Below, piece by piece: positions 16,412-27,793 of a stretch of DNA of 64,000 nucleotides. Location: assembly GCA_024401225.1 (NCBI GenBank), contig JAKSLM010000001.1, forward strand, positions 1 through 64,000, written 5' to 3'. The position numbers and the translations under genes were made by a program. The notes beneath the pieces are model-generated. The model was not told the origin of the DNA and did not search any database. It was given only the letters and a program-made list of their open reading frames with translations. The first letter of the stretch is position 1; each line of letters starts with the position of its first letter. This DNA is from Bacteroidaceae bacterium. GTDB taxonomy: Bacteria; Bacteroidota; Bacteroidia; Bacteroidales; Bacteroidaceae.

Positions 16412-19400
16412 CTAATAGGACGATATTAGCACCTTCTTTTTGCCGATGATGTATACACCGCTCAGGAAGTCTTTATATTCATTCTCGCCTTCGTTCACAT
16501 GAAGCGTACGAACGTACTGACCAGCAACCGTATACACAGGAAGATCAGTTTCATAGTTTGACTCTACAATCACACTACCCTGCTTCAAATACAGCCTCAA
16601 CATCTTATCAGTCCTATCCTCCTCAATAGTCCTATTTTCATCCACATCAATCATATCCTCGCTTCCACAAATATAGACACAACGGGTCTTGGCAGGAGAT
16701 GTAGTAGAAGTCATGTACGTGCGGAAAGGAACGATTGCCTGCTCAGCAACGAAAGCTGTTCCATCGGAATTGACACCAAGTTGCGATGACTTGTGCAAGA
16801 AGGTTCCATGATGAGTGTAACTACTAGCTGTGGTAGAAACAGCTTTGCCATCACTCACGCCAATAGTGGTAGCTCCGCTTTCGAAGGTAGCTTTCTGCTT
16901 GAAAGGAGTGCTTCCGTATTTCGAAGCGTCCTTATCATTATAATACGACTCCATAGAGAACTCATAGAAGTCATCGCCAGGGAAGGCCACGATGTAAGGG
17001 ACATCGGCTGTGAGAGGCACGTAGTTTTCGAATGTATGAGAGTTGGCGTACCATTCCTCGTCACTATCATTAAAGGTCTTATCACCATCCTCATCACGGC
17101 TATTGTAATGGTTGCCGTAATTGAAGAGCGAAGTGAAGTAATCATTCTTTGGATATACATACGACGTGCCGGCCTGGTGACTATCGGTGAAATAAGCATC
17201 ACCACTAACTGCAGGACTTGCAAAGGTAGCCTTACTATCCACAACATCTTTCAATCCTCGCAACCAGTACTCATGATGCAGTTTGCTATCACCGTAGAAG
17301 TGGCTTATCTCACCATTCTTTTCGGCAGTTACCTTAGTGGTTGTAAATGGCAGCACGATGCCCTCCCATGCAGAGCCGCTTTCATAACCGTAAGTAGTTA
17401 CATTGCGGTAGCTTTGTGGCATACGCTCGTACCAAGCTCGCTGAGTCACATTGAATGCGATAGGTGCGTTGAAATCCTGCTTATCGACGAGGTGGAGATA
17501 GTCGGTGCAGCCGTTGGCAATGTTATGGTATTCTACTTCTGCCTCATCGCAATTATCTGTATCGCTGTAAGCAAATACACTCTCTCCTGCATTGTAAACG
17601 AGGAGGTTTTGCGAAGCCTTGCTATTCGTCTCGTTGCTATAAGGAGTGACTGTACCATTGTGGTCGCTGCTGAATGAAGTGAGTTCAGATGCAGAAAGAC
17701 GGTCATCGGTCTTGCCGTAGAAGCTACTAGGCTCTGAAGAGTCAGGGTTCTCTGCCGTATAGTCGATGGCTGTGAGGGTAGGCTGCATAGCCCATGCCAC
17801 CTTGTTGTAATGGAAGCCATCGTTCACAGAACTGCCATAATAGCCTGCGGTTCGATACACGCGGTTTGTCTCCACCCACTTATTTACAGAGTACGCCTCA
17901 TCAATATGCTCTGGATATGGTCTGTTTGCAATACCGGTAGGGTTCAGCGTCTGACCGAAGAAGAGGCAGTCGTGCTCTGTCAGCGTATAGTCACCAGCAT
18001 GCCCTGTGTTATGGTTTGTCTGCATATTGCCGTAGTTTGGAGCGCCAGTACGGAGGAACCTTGCATTTTCATAGATATCAGCAATACGTGCATAGCGCCA
18101 GTCACCACCCATACCATCGTTGTTGCCATAAAGGCTGTTGACGTAGTTATCACGCTCTGTCGCATCGTTATCCGTTGTGTAGTAATGACTGAGGTTGTAT
18201 GCCTTCTTGCCATAGCAGAGGGCGTCGCGGTTATCGGTGGCGTCGAAGCAATTGACAATAGTTCCCGTAGATGCTATCGTACCGTTAGGCACACCAAGGT
18301 TATAGAACTTGCCTGTGAGGTTATTGCCGAAGAGCGTTCCGTCTGCTGATGGCAAGGTGAGTGAGTAACCATTACCATGCAGCGTACCAGCAAACGCTTT
18401 TGTTATAGCAGCAGGTAGTGTGAGGTCGTTCTGCAAATAGAAGTTCAATCCCTCGCCATTATTGCCATCGTTGACATAGCTTACAAACGCGGCGATGTCA
18501 GCATCGTCAGCAAGGTAAACCATTGAGCCAGACTTAAGAGCCTTGGCGTAGATATTTTCACCTGTAGCAAGCGTAACATCATATTTAGTATCAACGATAT
18601 CCGCCATCTTATGGTAGTTGTGCACCACAAGCATACGCTCATAAAGTTTTTTCTCTTCGTCCGTAGCAGGAGCCACTACGAAATCCTCACCACCAGCACG
18701 GAATACGTAACATACATTCCAATGGTTCTGGCTGTAGAGGGCAGGTACGCTACCTTGCGAATAACCTTCGGCAGTGGTGTAGTAATATGATGCAGGAATG
18801 ACAGTAGCATTCTTGTCATCCCAAGAGTACTCCATCTTGTGGGTTTCGTCATTGAATGTCTCACTTTTCAGTGGTACGAGTTTCCAGTCAAAACCAGTCA
18901 CAGGCAGCTGATCCGTTGTCTTGATCTGAATTTCCTTACTATCGAAGCCGATGCGCTCACCAGGAAGTGCACAGTTCATGATATTCACATTACCTGTGAA
19001 CGATGGTCCCTGGATATACACAATCTCAAGGGTTACATTATAGGTCTTGGTTTCGTAGGCAGGGTCACCACCTACTGTAGTGCCATCTTGTTTCCTTGCC
19101 TGAATGATAAGCTGCACATTCTCAGGTTCGCTGAGGTGAGCGTTGTAGTATTCCTCCTCCTCGTTCGGCGGACAGTTGTTGACATTGTCAATGAGATGAA
19201 CGTTGAAGCGAGGGGTGGTATTGGTGTTGTTATAGGTAGTCCATGTCGGTAAAGCGATCTGCTCTGCATCCGTTGTTGAGCGAGGCATATCATTGCTCCA
19301 CAGCGGTTGGCTATTGGAATTATCACCCACCTGTAGCGTGAACTCATACTTCTTATCACTACCAGCAAGCGGAGTAAGAGCGTTATCACGTCCACCACGG

Positions 19401-22400
19401 ATATCTCTGCTGTAGTTGCCAGATGCATCGGGAGTTTCTGTCATTAGCCACTTCACGCTCTGCAGACTAACCTCCCAATCTTTCTCTATACCAGCGAAGA
19501 TGACGTTAGGGTCAGCGGTGCTAAGGTCAAACTCTTTCTTTGTCTTGAACGAGAACGCCGTGAGGGTGGCATGATAATAATAGGTGTCGCCGATAACATA
19601 CCAGTAATGCTGCTCTGGAAGATTACCTCCACACTCGTCAAAGCCCTTTGGCAGACAGTCATCCACGATATACTGCTTTGCATCTTCACCTGGACGAATG
19701 ACACCCTCAAAGACGAAGTTGCCTGATTCGTTCATGAAGGTTGCTGTCTTTGGATCAGACTTGTCGTAAGTATCCGCATGGACATTATCTGCATACACAT
19801 AACCGCCACCTTCGCCAGGCTGTACATTAAGGAGCTTTACCTCTGCCACACCAACGATAGGACCGTTATATGTTTTGTGCTCATCACCTTCATAGTACAG
19901 ATTCTCCACATGCAGACTAAAACCACTATTAATGCCTATCATGTTGCGGGCAGTAGCGTAGTTGCGCTGCTTAAAGGCGTTGATGCTTTCTTCGTCAGTC
20001 TTGCCATGATACTTATCAATGTACCACTGCTTTTTGCTACGGTAGGTATTAGCATTATCTACAACACCCGTCGCATCATGGAACTTATCCGTACGGAAGT
20101 CATCATTCGATACGATAGCACCAATGTAGTGAATGGTGTTATAGAAGCCTATGTAGTTGCGTGACTGCCTTGTTGTGAAAACTGTAGCATAAGTGCCAGT
20201 TGCATCAATTGTAGAATTCATGCGCAACTCACCGATACGGGCGAGAGAATACTTACGCTTGTTAATCTCATCGGTAGCAAAGTCCTCATCGCCGTAAAGC
20301 TTGAAGCAGCAGTCGTTGACCGTGAGGAGGTCAAGACGCTGGAGGGAGTTAAGCATGAGGGGATCGGAAGGAGTGGTTCCTGCATAGCCATAGCCATTGA
20401 GCTCTGCTGCACGGAAGCCTTCGCAGAACACCAGACGACCATCACCATAGATGCCACCGATGCCTTTATACTCGCCTACTACATTGCCTTCACCATCTTT
20501 CTGTGTTGTCTCGGTAGAAATCTTGATATGGTCTTTAGCATCCTGGCCATCAGCCAGTTCGCCCACAAAGTCAGAGATGATGATACTGGAGTTACCGCCA
20601 TAGCCCTGGCTGGAGTTACCCTGGCTGTCAACGCCGTGGTTATATTCTTCGGTACTTGCCATTGTAGTGTAAGAACCAGCAATAGCAGCGGTAGAGTTGC
20701 TCAATGAGAATCCACCGCCATAGACACCGCCACGCACACGAATCTCTACGCTATTCCAACCGCCAGTAGGGAATAGAGATGCATCTGCACTCTCATCGTG
20801 GAAGGCAAAGTAGTCGTTGTCCTGACGTGTCGCTGTATGAATGCTGCTAAGTGGAGTTATAATCTCTGAGCCATGCAGCTTTACCCCTGTAATCTGGTCA
20901 TACACATTACAAGGCACGTAGGTACCTTCAAAGTACTTGATGCTCTTCTTGATGACAGACTCGGTCTTGTTATTACCTTTGGTCATATATCCCTCGTTCC
21001 ATTTGTCCGCACGGTCGATGAAGTATTCGCCCGACTTCTTGCAGACATAGAACTTAGGATAGCCTACGGTAACCTGTGCCGAACCATACATAGGAGCAGC
21101 GAAGCTACCGCCTACAACGTCCTTATATACCAGTCCGTCGTGAACATGGATAACGGAATTACCCACAAGCATACCATTACGTCCACCACCAAAAATGTTG
21201 TTTACGGATGGATGGTGAGCAGCCACGTTTGGAATGTCCTTCATATAGATGTAAGCATCACCGAAACTGCGTGACTCTGGACCATAGCCTGCACCATAAA
21301 CATTGGCTACAGGGAGGTTCAGTTCGTTTGATTTGTCAAGTTCTTGGTTTGTATAAGCGTCAATGGTTGTACCATATCTTGGGTCAGAATACGCCAGCAT
21401 GTCTGACTCGATGTATATCTGCACATCGCCAACCATATCGCCCGACTGATAGCAACCGCCATATACGTTACAGCCATCGTGCCATGCCTTGCCGGCTCTA
21501 TCCCAGTTAACACCGTCATTTGTCTTGTCATAAACAAGGTAATCACCCGCTGGAGCATAATCACCAACAGTCTTGTATTGCTCCTCCATCACCATACGAC
21601 GTGAATACCAGTCGCCGCGAATCTTCATACGAAGCTTGGTCTTGGTAGGCTGCAAGTCACCATTGTCATCCTTAAGTTGAGCACCAGCAGCCAGCGGCAT
21701 ACGGAAGCCACCACGATGCCACTTGCCCTTATACTGGAACGATGCATCCATTGAACCACCGATGATACGTCCGAAGAAGTTCAGCGACTGAGGGAAGACA
21801 ATATCCACAGGCTTATCAACCATCATCGAACCTGCATTACCTCCCATACAGAAGGTTCCAATCCAAGTGTTAGTGAAGTCCTTATCTGCCATATCGAAGC
21901 CTTGAGGCATAGCCTTCATATCCACGGCACGCATATATACCGACAGAAGGTTTGGATAAAGCTGGTCGCGGAGATCCGAACTCATGCTCAGCAGTTCCTT
22001 GTCGGCATTGGACACATTGCCTTCATTGAGTTCATTCCAGTCCGAATCAGTAAGGTCTGTAGCAAGGTTCAGTCCATTCAGTTTCTCAAAGTTCACGAGG
22101 TAGTTGCTCGTACCATTGGCATCGTACTTCAGCGACTCACCGTTACTGCCCATGAACACCTTATTTACAATGACATCGTTGCCGATATTGAACTTCACAT
22201 GAGCGTGAGCATCATCATCACCGCTATCATCTGTCATAGGACGGATAGTAGAAGCGTTACCGCCACAATATACCGAACCGTAGATATACACTTTCTCGCC
22301 TACATTATCACTGGTGCCCTGAATATTCAGGTAGGCCTTCGACACATGAGGACGTATTTTGTTCAGCGCGAGAAGTTGCTGCAATGGTGTAGCAGTGCTA

Positions 22401-25400
22401 CTTCCTGGAATCCAATATACATTCTGGTTATACTCACTGCTCCATTCCTCTTCAATGCTCTTCGTACCTACATGCTTTTGGTCTGATGTCTTGTCGTATG
22501 CATAGAGATAGTTACCGTTACCTGCGCCATAGACATTTCCCGTGATAGAACCAGAGAGGTTTACGTTCGTGCCATTATATACAAAACCACTGATATCGTT
22601 ACCACCATAGACATTGCCTATGTGGCCCTTGATAACGTTGACTGTTGCACCGTAATCATTCTCTCCTAATGTTATAGGAGTATCACCGTTCATTGCCTTC
22701 ACATCACTCATACGGCAACCGCCATAGAGCGACTCAATGCTGATATTGTCAGAGTCGATGGTGAGGCAGAGTCCCTTTGTCTTGCCGGTAGCAGGAGAAG
22801 GGTTATAGTAAGTCATATCACCCATGTTACCACCGGAATAGACATTCTCAAGTTTGCCTTTCCACAGGTTCCATGTAGGCTGAATGGTCATCGTAGCTAC
22901 GTTGTTGCCACCGAAAAGATTTACCACATGGTAAGGATCAATCTTCAAAGTGTTGTCTTCCCACTTATAACCTGTACTCATTCCATTGAAGAACACCTTC
23001 GTCACGATGTTCTTTTGATAGTCATTGAAGGTAACATTTGCAAACTTGTTACTCTCGGCATTGGTGAAGATATAAGTATCCTCGGTAATGGTAGCCTTGT
23101 TACCACCACCGAAAGCACGGAGCGTGGTGCCACCTTCTACTTCCAACAGGGCTTTCGCTACGTCAGGTTTATTACCACTCTCTTCTTCTGATACCCATGC
23201 CTCGCCATTACCACCAGCGTATGCACTACCAATCATAGGGAAGCCACGGTCGGCAGAGTCATCGTCAGCAGAGATTTCCACGTATGTATTGAATTGCTTG
23301 CCTGTGAGTGTCTCGCCTGTTGGAGCTGTGCCCCACTTCGACTCCGTAAACTTAGCCGGCATAGTACCGCTGATAGTTCCTGCAATATCATTACCGCCAT
23401 AGAGGTTACATATAATAAGGTGGTTGGCATCTTTGATACCACGAGCCTTACCATCGTAAGCCCATACGTGCGCTGCACCATGGATGTCTGCCTGACGGCT
23501 ACCACCATAGACGTTATGTGCGAAACCTTCAGCCATCTCTACGAAGGTATTACCCTCGATGACACCCTTATAGCCACCGCCATAGAGCGAACCGAGAAGC
23601 GTTCCCTGCAGACCTACCGCATAATATACATTAGTGTTGCCTGACACCGTTCCCATATTCGAGCCACCAAAGGCGTTGAAGATATAAGGGAACATACCAG
23701 CAGGATCTGCATCACCCGTTGCATGGTGGGCAATAGACTTTATATAAAGGTACACATCACCATCGGAGTGGGTGTCGGTACCGTAACCTGCACCATAGAC
23801 GCTGAGGGCATCGTTGGTTTCAAGGTCACCGGCATCGTCATAGATGTGCATATTGTCGTTCTTGTTGAAGAAGTACTTGTACTTATCATCCGTACTGTTG
23901 GCACACTTAGGCGCAAGCCAGCAATGGTAATCCACCCATGAGTCGCCTTCTACGAAGCCAGACAAGAAACATCCACCGAATACATTACCGCCATGAGCCT
24001 TGTATTCCGTTGCCCTTCCATTGCCGCTGTCATCCTTTGGCAGCACCTCTGGTTCAAGAGCACACTTGAGAGTAAGATGGAGAAGGGTCTTGGATTTGTT
24101 GGCAGAATAGAGCTTTGCGCGAGTTTCTTCATCCTCACTGTTAGGGTCAGTAGAGCCTTCAGTCATTGGCTCGAAGTATGATGTAGCATATTCTGCCTCA
24201 TTGGCTCTTGGGTCAGCATGTACCTGATGTATATGCCTACCTTCTTCGCTGGAACTTACACCCGTACTATTGATACTGAGTATTCCGCCGTTGAAGTTGT
24301 AGCGAAGGATACCAGTGACCTTTTCTGGGTCGTCCTCATCCTCATGAAGGGTCTTGATATAGTCGCACTCTGCCGTTGGATTATCAGGATCCATTTGCGT
24401 CCAACCACCAGGAACGACAGTCAGGTAGTCGTACTTACCATCGTCATCAGCATCTATGAAAGTACCATCATTGTTTGTAGCAAAGACACGATACTGCACA
24501 TGCGCATTATACGCACCACCAACAACGGTATGACTCACCGTCACACCTTCTGGCAGAGTATAGTCGAACCTGCCGTTCTCAAGAGTCTTTGCGCGCATTG
24601 AACCACGGAAGCCACCGCCCACGAAGTTGGCAAGCCAGATGTCATCAGCATTATCAGGGATATTGAGGTGCACATTATCGCTCCACACCATAATATTATT
24701 AAGGTATGCCTGGAAAGGTTTGAGCTGTTCCGCACGCGACATAGCGTCACCGTGTTCGTCATAAACGACAAAGCCTGGGTAGTAATGTTTTGCGTATGGA
24801 CTAAAGAAGTGATGGTAGTGATTTTCAGTCATTGCACCACTCTGCGTAGCAAGATCTTTGCCTGAGCAACCCATAAAGAGACCCGACACGTTCTCATCAT
24901 TATCTATATACTTGCTGCCGTCAGTATCCTTAGCCAACTGCTCATGCGTACGACCGATAGTGACGTGTGAACCGAGGTTGATGTTAAGTGAGCCACCGCC
25001 TTGGAAGTATTCTGGGTCATCACGCACGAGGTGAGGGTTGCCTTCGTATGTTGTAGTCATCAAGCTTTTATTCCAAGCACCGATAGTACATGAGTTACCA
25101 CCACCAAATACCTGACCGAGCACCTTTACGCGTTCTTCCTTTTTATTTCCTTCAAGTGTAAGGTTTACACCGCCGATGGTCTGCGGACGACCGACGTATG
25201 TCTTACCCTTTGGACCACCTTCTCCAGAATGATCCACCATGAAGTAGTTCTCATCTCCGTGTGTTCCCAAGTCATACTTCAACGCGCCAGGGATATAATA
25301 GCCTATGTGGTTGCCGTTGCCAGCACCATAGACATTACCCTTTATCTCACCACCATAGATAGTAAGCTGTGCGATACCATTGACAGTACCGCTCACATCA

Positions 25401-27793
25401 TTGCCGCCATAGACATCGCCACCGATTGTAATCTGGTTCTTATGGTCGTCGTAGGTGTATGAGCGAAGTGTCTTATCAAATTCGTCCTTAAGTATAACAG
25501 ATGAGCCATCTCCCTCTGACTTCAAACCGATAGTTGTATTTGTAGCCACCTCTGTAGTAGCGCCTGCTGCATGGATATTACCCATCACCGCACCGCCATA
25601 GACATTCTCCAAAATAGTACCACGAGTAATATCGAGTTTGGTGCCTGCACAAGGAGCATAGTAGCCACCGCCATAGACAAAGTGTGCCAGCGACATTGGG
25701 TCGTTGCCCACATGCACGTTGCACATTCCATCCACAGTGCCATTCAAGCCTCCACCAACGATACTGTGCAAGCCTGTACCATACCTGAGGTTGATGTCTG
25801 CATAAGTATTGCCAGTGATAATAGCTTTATCACCAAAACCACCACCGAAGACAGAGAAGTGAGGCTTTGCCACATTCTCTATACACTCCTTATAATAGTC
25901 GGTAGTTGCGAAGTGGGCAGGTGCTATTGGCGCACCCACCATATATACGTGTGCGTTACCCTTTACGTCACAAGCCATATTACCACCACCATAGAGGTTG
26001 TGGGTGATGTCGCTCTCGGTATTGCGCTTTGGGCCAGCACTACTTTGGTCAAGGAATTTACCAGTGACCTCGTTTGCCATCTCCACATCAGTAGCTGTTG
26101 ATGGCAAGAACTCACGTGGCTTCCAGTATTTGCTGTATTCAAGGTCTGCATTCTCGAAATACACGTAGGTGTTGCCATAGATATCGGCAGAGGTAACATC
26201 TGCTACTACACCTGTGCCAGGGTCATCACCATAGCCACCACCGAAGATATCCTTTGCCACCATACCTTTGAGAACAGCCACATTGGTACAGCCATCGATG
26301 ACGCCAGTAGCCATTGCTCGTCCAGATTCGCTTTTCGATGCAGCAATTGTCTGGCAAGTAAAGACCGTACCCATATTGCCACCACCATAGACATGACTCC
26401 ACACCTTGGTACCATTGAGCTCGACATTAGTGCTACCACAGACGGTACCGACGAACATAGACATCGTCATCTGTGCCTTAGTACGGCCATTGCCGCCACC
26501 GAAGACACTACCAAGGATATTGCCGCCATTGAGTTTCAGGGATGTGGTATAGTCGAGTGTAGCAAGACTCTTGTTCTTCTGTGCTACGTGGCCATCCATC
26601 TTAGGGCGAGCACTTTCGTAGTACCAGCCAGTATTAGCGATGTCACCGCCACCATAAACATTACCGAAGATAACGGTAGTGTTGCCACTGATGGCTACGT
26701 CCGTCTCGCGCATCACCTGTGCTGCGTATGTGTATGGCATCATGACTTTACCAGCACCAAACGGACTATCTATTTCATCCTCGGCTTCAATACCAGCACC
26801 GCCACCGAAGAGGTTACCATTATACAGTCCACCCTGTATGTCCACCTTGGTTGCACCATATATAGCACCGACATGGCTATTTACGCCACCCGTAGCATCA
26901 GCACCAGACTTGGAGCCCAATCCTCCACCATAGACATTGAAGACAAATGGCTGTCCTTTGATGGTTATGTTTGCCTGGGAGGTATAAGTTGTCTTGTCAT
27001 AATTGATGCCTCCAGCTCCAGCGTTTGCCGCAGCATCGTATGCACCCACCGTACCGTCGAAACCACCACCAAAAACGGATGGAACAAACTGCTCAGACAG
27101 TTTGGTATCTGGTTTCAAGCGAAGACCAAGATGGTCAATTGTTTCCAGTTCCTCATGTGTAAAGTCCTTGCCATCAGCAGGCTGAATGCCTGCAGTGCCA
27201 GGGATATTGATATCGACATTAGTATTTCCTGCCACATCGGTATGTGCACCATAGCCAGCACCAAAGACAGAGCAGATAGGTGTCTTCTGCTGATTAGGCT
27301 TCATGGAGTTGTCGTAGAAGTAACGCCAAGCAGCCATAGCACGTGTGTCTGATACGAAACTATAGGTAGTGATTATACCCTTCGTCATCTCGACATTAGT
27401 GTTTCCTGTCACATTACAGGCCAAGTTGCCACCACCGTATATATTACGCAGGTTATTCTCATCACCAACAGTATAGACAATCTCGCCATCGTTGATAGAC
27501 ACACTGGTGCTTCCACTAATATCTGCCGAGGCTTTGACATCACCAATCTCGTGTCCGCCTCCGGCCTCAGTATAGAGTGCACCCTCGCCACCACCGAAGA
27601 TACTACCGGCCAGCTGACCAGCATTGATGATCACGTTGGTGTTACCAGCTACTTTCGCCATCTCACCACCGCCATAGACATTGCCACGGATCTGGATTGC
27701 ACTCTTCGGCTCCGGGGAGGATTGTGCTTTAGTTACTTGGACTACTCCTGACAGCAACAAAACTATGCTGTATATTATATATATTCTTTTCAT
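16412..27793 (-). CDS. Giant exported YGGG/FGGG-repeat surface protein
   Basis: A 3793-aa protein with an N-terminal signal peptide (IYIIYSIVLLLSGVVQVTKA before QSSPEPK). The first ~2350 residues are built from roughly 40 irregular repeats of the form G-N-V-Y/F-G-G-G-x-x-(A/G), alternating with G-N-T-x-V-x-I/L strands, as in RGNVYGGGEMAKVAGNTNV. This pattern suggests a long parallel beta-helix or solenoid. A later part has a GLUG-like stretch (FAGTLHGNGYSLTLPSADG). The last ~45 residues (PVYTVAGQYVRTLHVNEG then FLSGVYIIGKKKVLI) resemble a T9SS C-terminal sorting domain. Its ATG overlaps the stop of the 729-aa repeat protein (ATGA, 27790-27793). The gene ends a long fimbrial operon, so a surface adhesin is inferred; no catalytic motif was recognised. 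Confidence 0.85.
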   Translation of the reverse strand: MKRIYIIYSIVLLLSGVVQVTKAQSSPEPKSAIQIRGNVYGGGEMAKVAGNTNVIINAGQLAGSIFGGGEGALYTEAGGGHEIGDVKASADISGSTSVSINDGEIVYTVGDENNLRNIYGGGNLACNVTGNTNVEMTKGIITTYSFVSDTRAMAAWRYFYDNSMKPNQQKTPICSVFGAGYGAHTDVAGNTNVDINIPGTAGIQPADGKDFTHEELETIDHLGLRLKPDTKLSEQFVPSVFGGGFDGTVGAYDAAANAGAGGINYDKTTYTSQANITIKGQPFVFNVYGGGLGSKSGADATGGVNSHVGAIYGATKVDIQGGLYNGNLFGGGAGIEAEDEIDSPFGAGKVMMPYTYAAQVMRETDVAISGNTTVIFGNVYGGGDIANTGWYYESARPKMDGHVAQKNKSLATLDYTTSLKLNGGNILGSVFGGGNGRTKAQMTMSMFVGTVCGSTNVELNGTKVWSHVYGGGNMGTVFTCQTIAASKSESGRAMATGVIDGCTNVAVLKGMVAKDIFGGGYGDDPGTGVVADVTSADIYGNTYVYFENADLEYSKYWKPREFLPSTATDVEMANEVTGKFLDQSSAGPKRNTESDITHNLYGGGNMACDVKGNAHVYMVGAPIAPAHFATTDYYKECIENVAKPHFSVFGGGFGDKAIITGNTYADINLRYGTGLHSIVGGGLNGTVDGMCNVHVGNDPMSLAHFVYGGGYYAPCAGTKLDITRGTILENVYGGAVMGNIHAAGATTEVATNTTIGLKSEGDGSSVILKDEFDKTLRSYTYDDHKNQITIGGDVYGGNDVSGTVNGIAQLTIYGGEIKGNVYGAGNGNHIGYYIPGALKYDLGTHGDENYFMVDHSGEGGPKGKTYVGRPQTIGGVNLTLEGNKKEERVKVLGQVFGGGNSCTIGAWNKSLMTTTYEGNPHLVRDDPEYFQGGGSLNINLGSHVTIGRTHEQLAKDTDGSKYIDNDENVSGLFMGCSGKDLATQSGAMTENHYHHFFSPYAKHYYPGFVVYDEHGDAMSRAEQLKPFQAYLNNIMVWSDNVHLNIPDNADDIWLANFVGGGFRGSMRAKTLENGRFDYTLPEGVTVSHTVVGGAYNAHVQYRVFATNNDGTFIDADDDGKYDYLTVVPGGWTQMDPDNPTAECDYIKTLHEDEDDPEKVTGILRYNFNGGILSINSTGVSSSEEGRHIHQVHADPRANEAEYATSYFEPMTEGSTDPNSEDEETRAKLYSANKSKTLLHLTLKCALEPEVLPKDDSGNGRATEYKAHGGNVFGGCFLSGFVEGDSWVDYHCWLAPKCANSTDDKYKYFFNKNDNMHIYDDAGDLETNDALSVYGAGYGTDTHSDGDVYLYIKSIAHHATGDADPAGMFPYIFNAFGGSNMGTVSGNTNVYYAVGLQGTLLGSLYGGGYKGVIEGNTFVEMAEGFAHNVYGGSRQADIHGAAHVWAYDGKARGIKDANHLIICNLYGGNDIAGTISGTMPAKFTESKWGTAPTGETLTGKQFNTYVEISADDDSADRGFPMIGSAYAGGNGEAWVSEEESGNKPDVAKALLEVEGGTTLRAFGGGNKATITEDTYIFTNAESNKFANVTFNDYQKNIVTKVFFNGMSTGYKWEDNTLKIDPYHVVNLFGGNNVATMTIQPTWNLWKGKLENVYSGGNMGDMTYYNPSPATGKTKGLCLTIDSDNISIESLYGGCRMSDVKAMNGDTPITLGENDYGATVNVIKGHIGNVYGGNDISGFVYNGTNVNLSGSITGNVYGAGNGNYLYAYDKTSDQKHVGTKSIEEEWSSEYNQNVYWIPGSSTATPLQQLLALNKIRPHVSKAYLNIQGTSDNVGEKVYIYGSVYCGGNASTIRPMTDDSGDDDAHAHVKFNIGNDVIVNKVFMGSNGESLKYDANGTSNYLVNFEKLNGLNLATDLTDSDWNELNEGNVSNADKELLSMSSDLRDQLYPNLLSVYMRAVDMKAMPQGFDMADKDFTNTWIGTFCMGGNAGSMMVDKPVDIVFPQSLNFFGRIIGGSMDASFQYKGKWHRGGFRMPLAAGAQLKDDNGDLQPTKTKLRMKIRGDWYSRRMVMEEQYKTVGDYAPAGDYLVYDKTNDGVNWDRAGKAWHDGCNVYGGCYQSGDMVGDVQIYIESDMLAYSDPRYGTTIDAYTNQELDKSNELNLPVANVYGAGYGPESRSFGDAYIYMKDIPNVAAHHPSVNNIFGGGRNGMLVGNSVIHVHDGLVYKDVVGGSFAAPMYGSAQVTVGYPKFYVCKKSGEYFIDRADKWNEGYMTKGNNKTESVIKKSIKYFEGTYVPCNVYDQITGVKLHGSEIITPLSSIHTATRQDNDYFAFHDESADASLFPTGGWNSVEIRVRGGVYGGGFSLSNSTAAIAGSYTTMASTEEYNHGVDSQGNSSQGYGGNSSIIISDFVGELADGQDAKDHIKISTETTQKDGEGNVVGEYKGIGGIYGDGRLVFCEGFRAAELNGYGYAGTTPSDPLMLNSLQRLDLLTVNDCCFKLYGDEDFATDEINKRKYSLARIGELRMNSTIDATGTYATVFTTRQSRNYIGFYNTIHYIGAIVSNDDFRTDKFHDATGVVDNANTYRSKKQWYIDKYHGKTDEESINAFKQRNYATARNMIGINSGFSLHVENLYYEGDEHKTYNGPIVGVAEVKLLNVQPGEGGGYVYADNVHADTYDKSDPKTATFMNESGNFVFEGVIRPGEDAKQYIVDDCLPKGFDECGGNLPEQHYWYVIGDTYYYHATLTAFSFKTKKEFDLSTADPNVIFAGIEKDWEVSLQSVKWLMTETPDASGNYSRDIRGGRDNALTPLAGSDKKYEFTLQVGDNSNSQPLWSNDMPRSTTDAEQIALPTWTTYNNTNTTPRFNVHLIDNVNNCPPNEEEEYYNAHLSEPENVQLIIQARKQDGTTVGGDPAYETKTYNVTLEIVYIQGPSFTGNVNIMNCALPGERIGFDSKEIQIKTTDQLPVTGFDWKLVPLKSETFNDETHKMEYSWDDKNATVIPASYYYTTAEGYSQGSVPALYSQNHWNVCYVFRAGGEDFVVAPATDEEKKLYERMLVVHNYHKMADIVDTKYDVTLATGENIYAKALKSGSMVYLADDADIAAFVSYVNDGNNGEGLNFYLQNDLTLPAAITKAFAGTLHGNGYSLTLPSADGTLFGNNLTGKFYNLGVPNGTIASTGTIVNCFDATDNRDALCYGKKAYNLSHYYTTDNDATERDNYVNSLYGNNDGMGGDWRYARIADIYENARFLRTGAPNYGNMQTNHNTGHAGDYTLTEHDCLFFGQTLNPTGIANRPYPEHIDEAYSVNKWVETNRVYRTAGYYGSSVNDGFHYNKVAWAMQPTLTAIDYTAENPDSSEPSSFYGKTDDRLSASELTSFSSDHNGTVTPYSNETNSKASQNLLVYNAGESVFAYSDTDNCDEAEVEYHNIANGCTDYLHLVDKQDFNAPIAFNVTQRAWYERMPQSYRNVTTYGYESGSAWEGIVLPFTTTKVTAEKNGEISHFYGDSKLHHEYWLRGLKDVVDSKATFASPAVSGDAYFTDSHQAGTSYVYPKNDYFTSLFNYGNHYNSRDEDGDKTFNDSDEEWYANSHTFENYVPLTADVPYIVAFPGDDFYEFSMESYYNDKDASKYGSTPFKQKATFESGATTIGVSDGKAVSTTASSYTHHGTFLHKSSQLGVNSDGTAFVAEQAIVPFRTYMTSTTSPAKTRCVYICGSEDMIDVDENRTIEEDRTDKMLRLYLKQGSVIVESNYETDLPVYTVAGQYVRTLHVNEGENEYKDFLSGVYIIGKKKVLISSY

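Noticed and set aside
26393..27352. 319-codon plus-strand frame opposite the giant repeat gene
   Set aside because: Arises from the repeated codons on the other strand; Thr/Ile/Ser-rich with no domain.
16412..27793. Possible assembly collapse or artefact in the giant gene
   Set aside because: The frame is unbroken over 3793 codons, repeats are diverged at the DNA level, and both ends have sensible signals.
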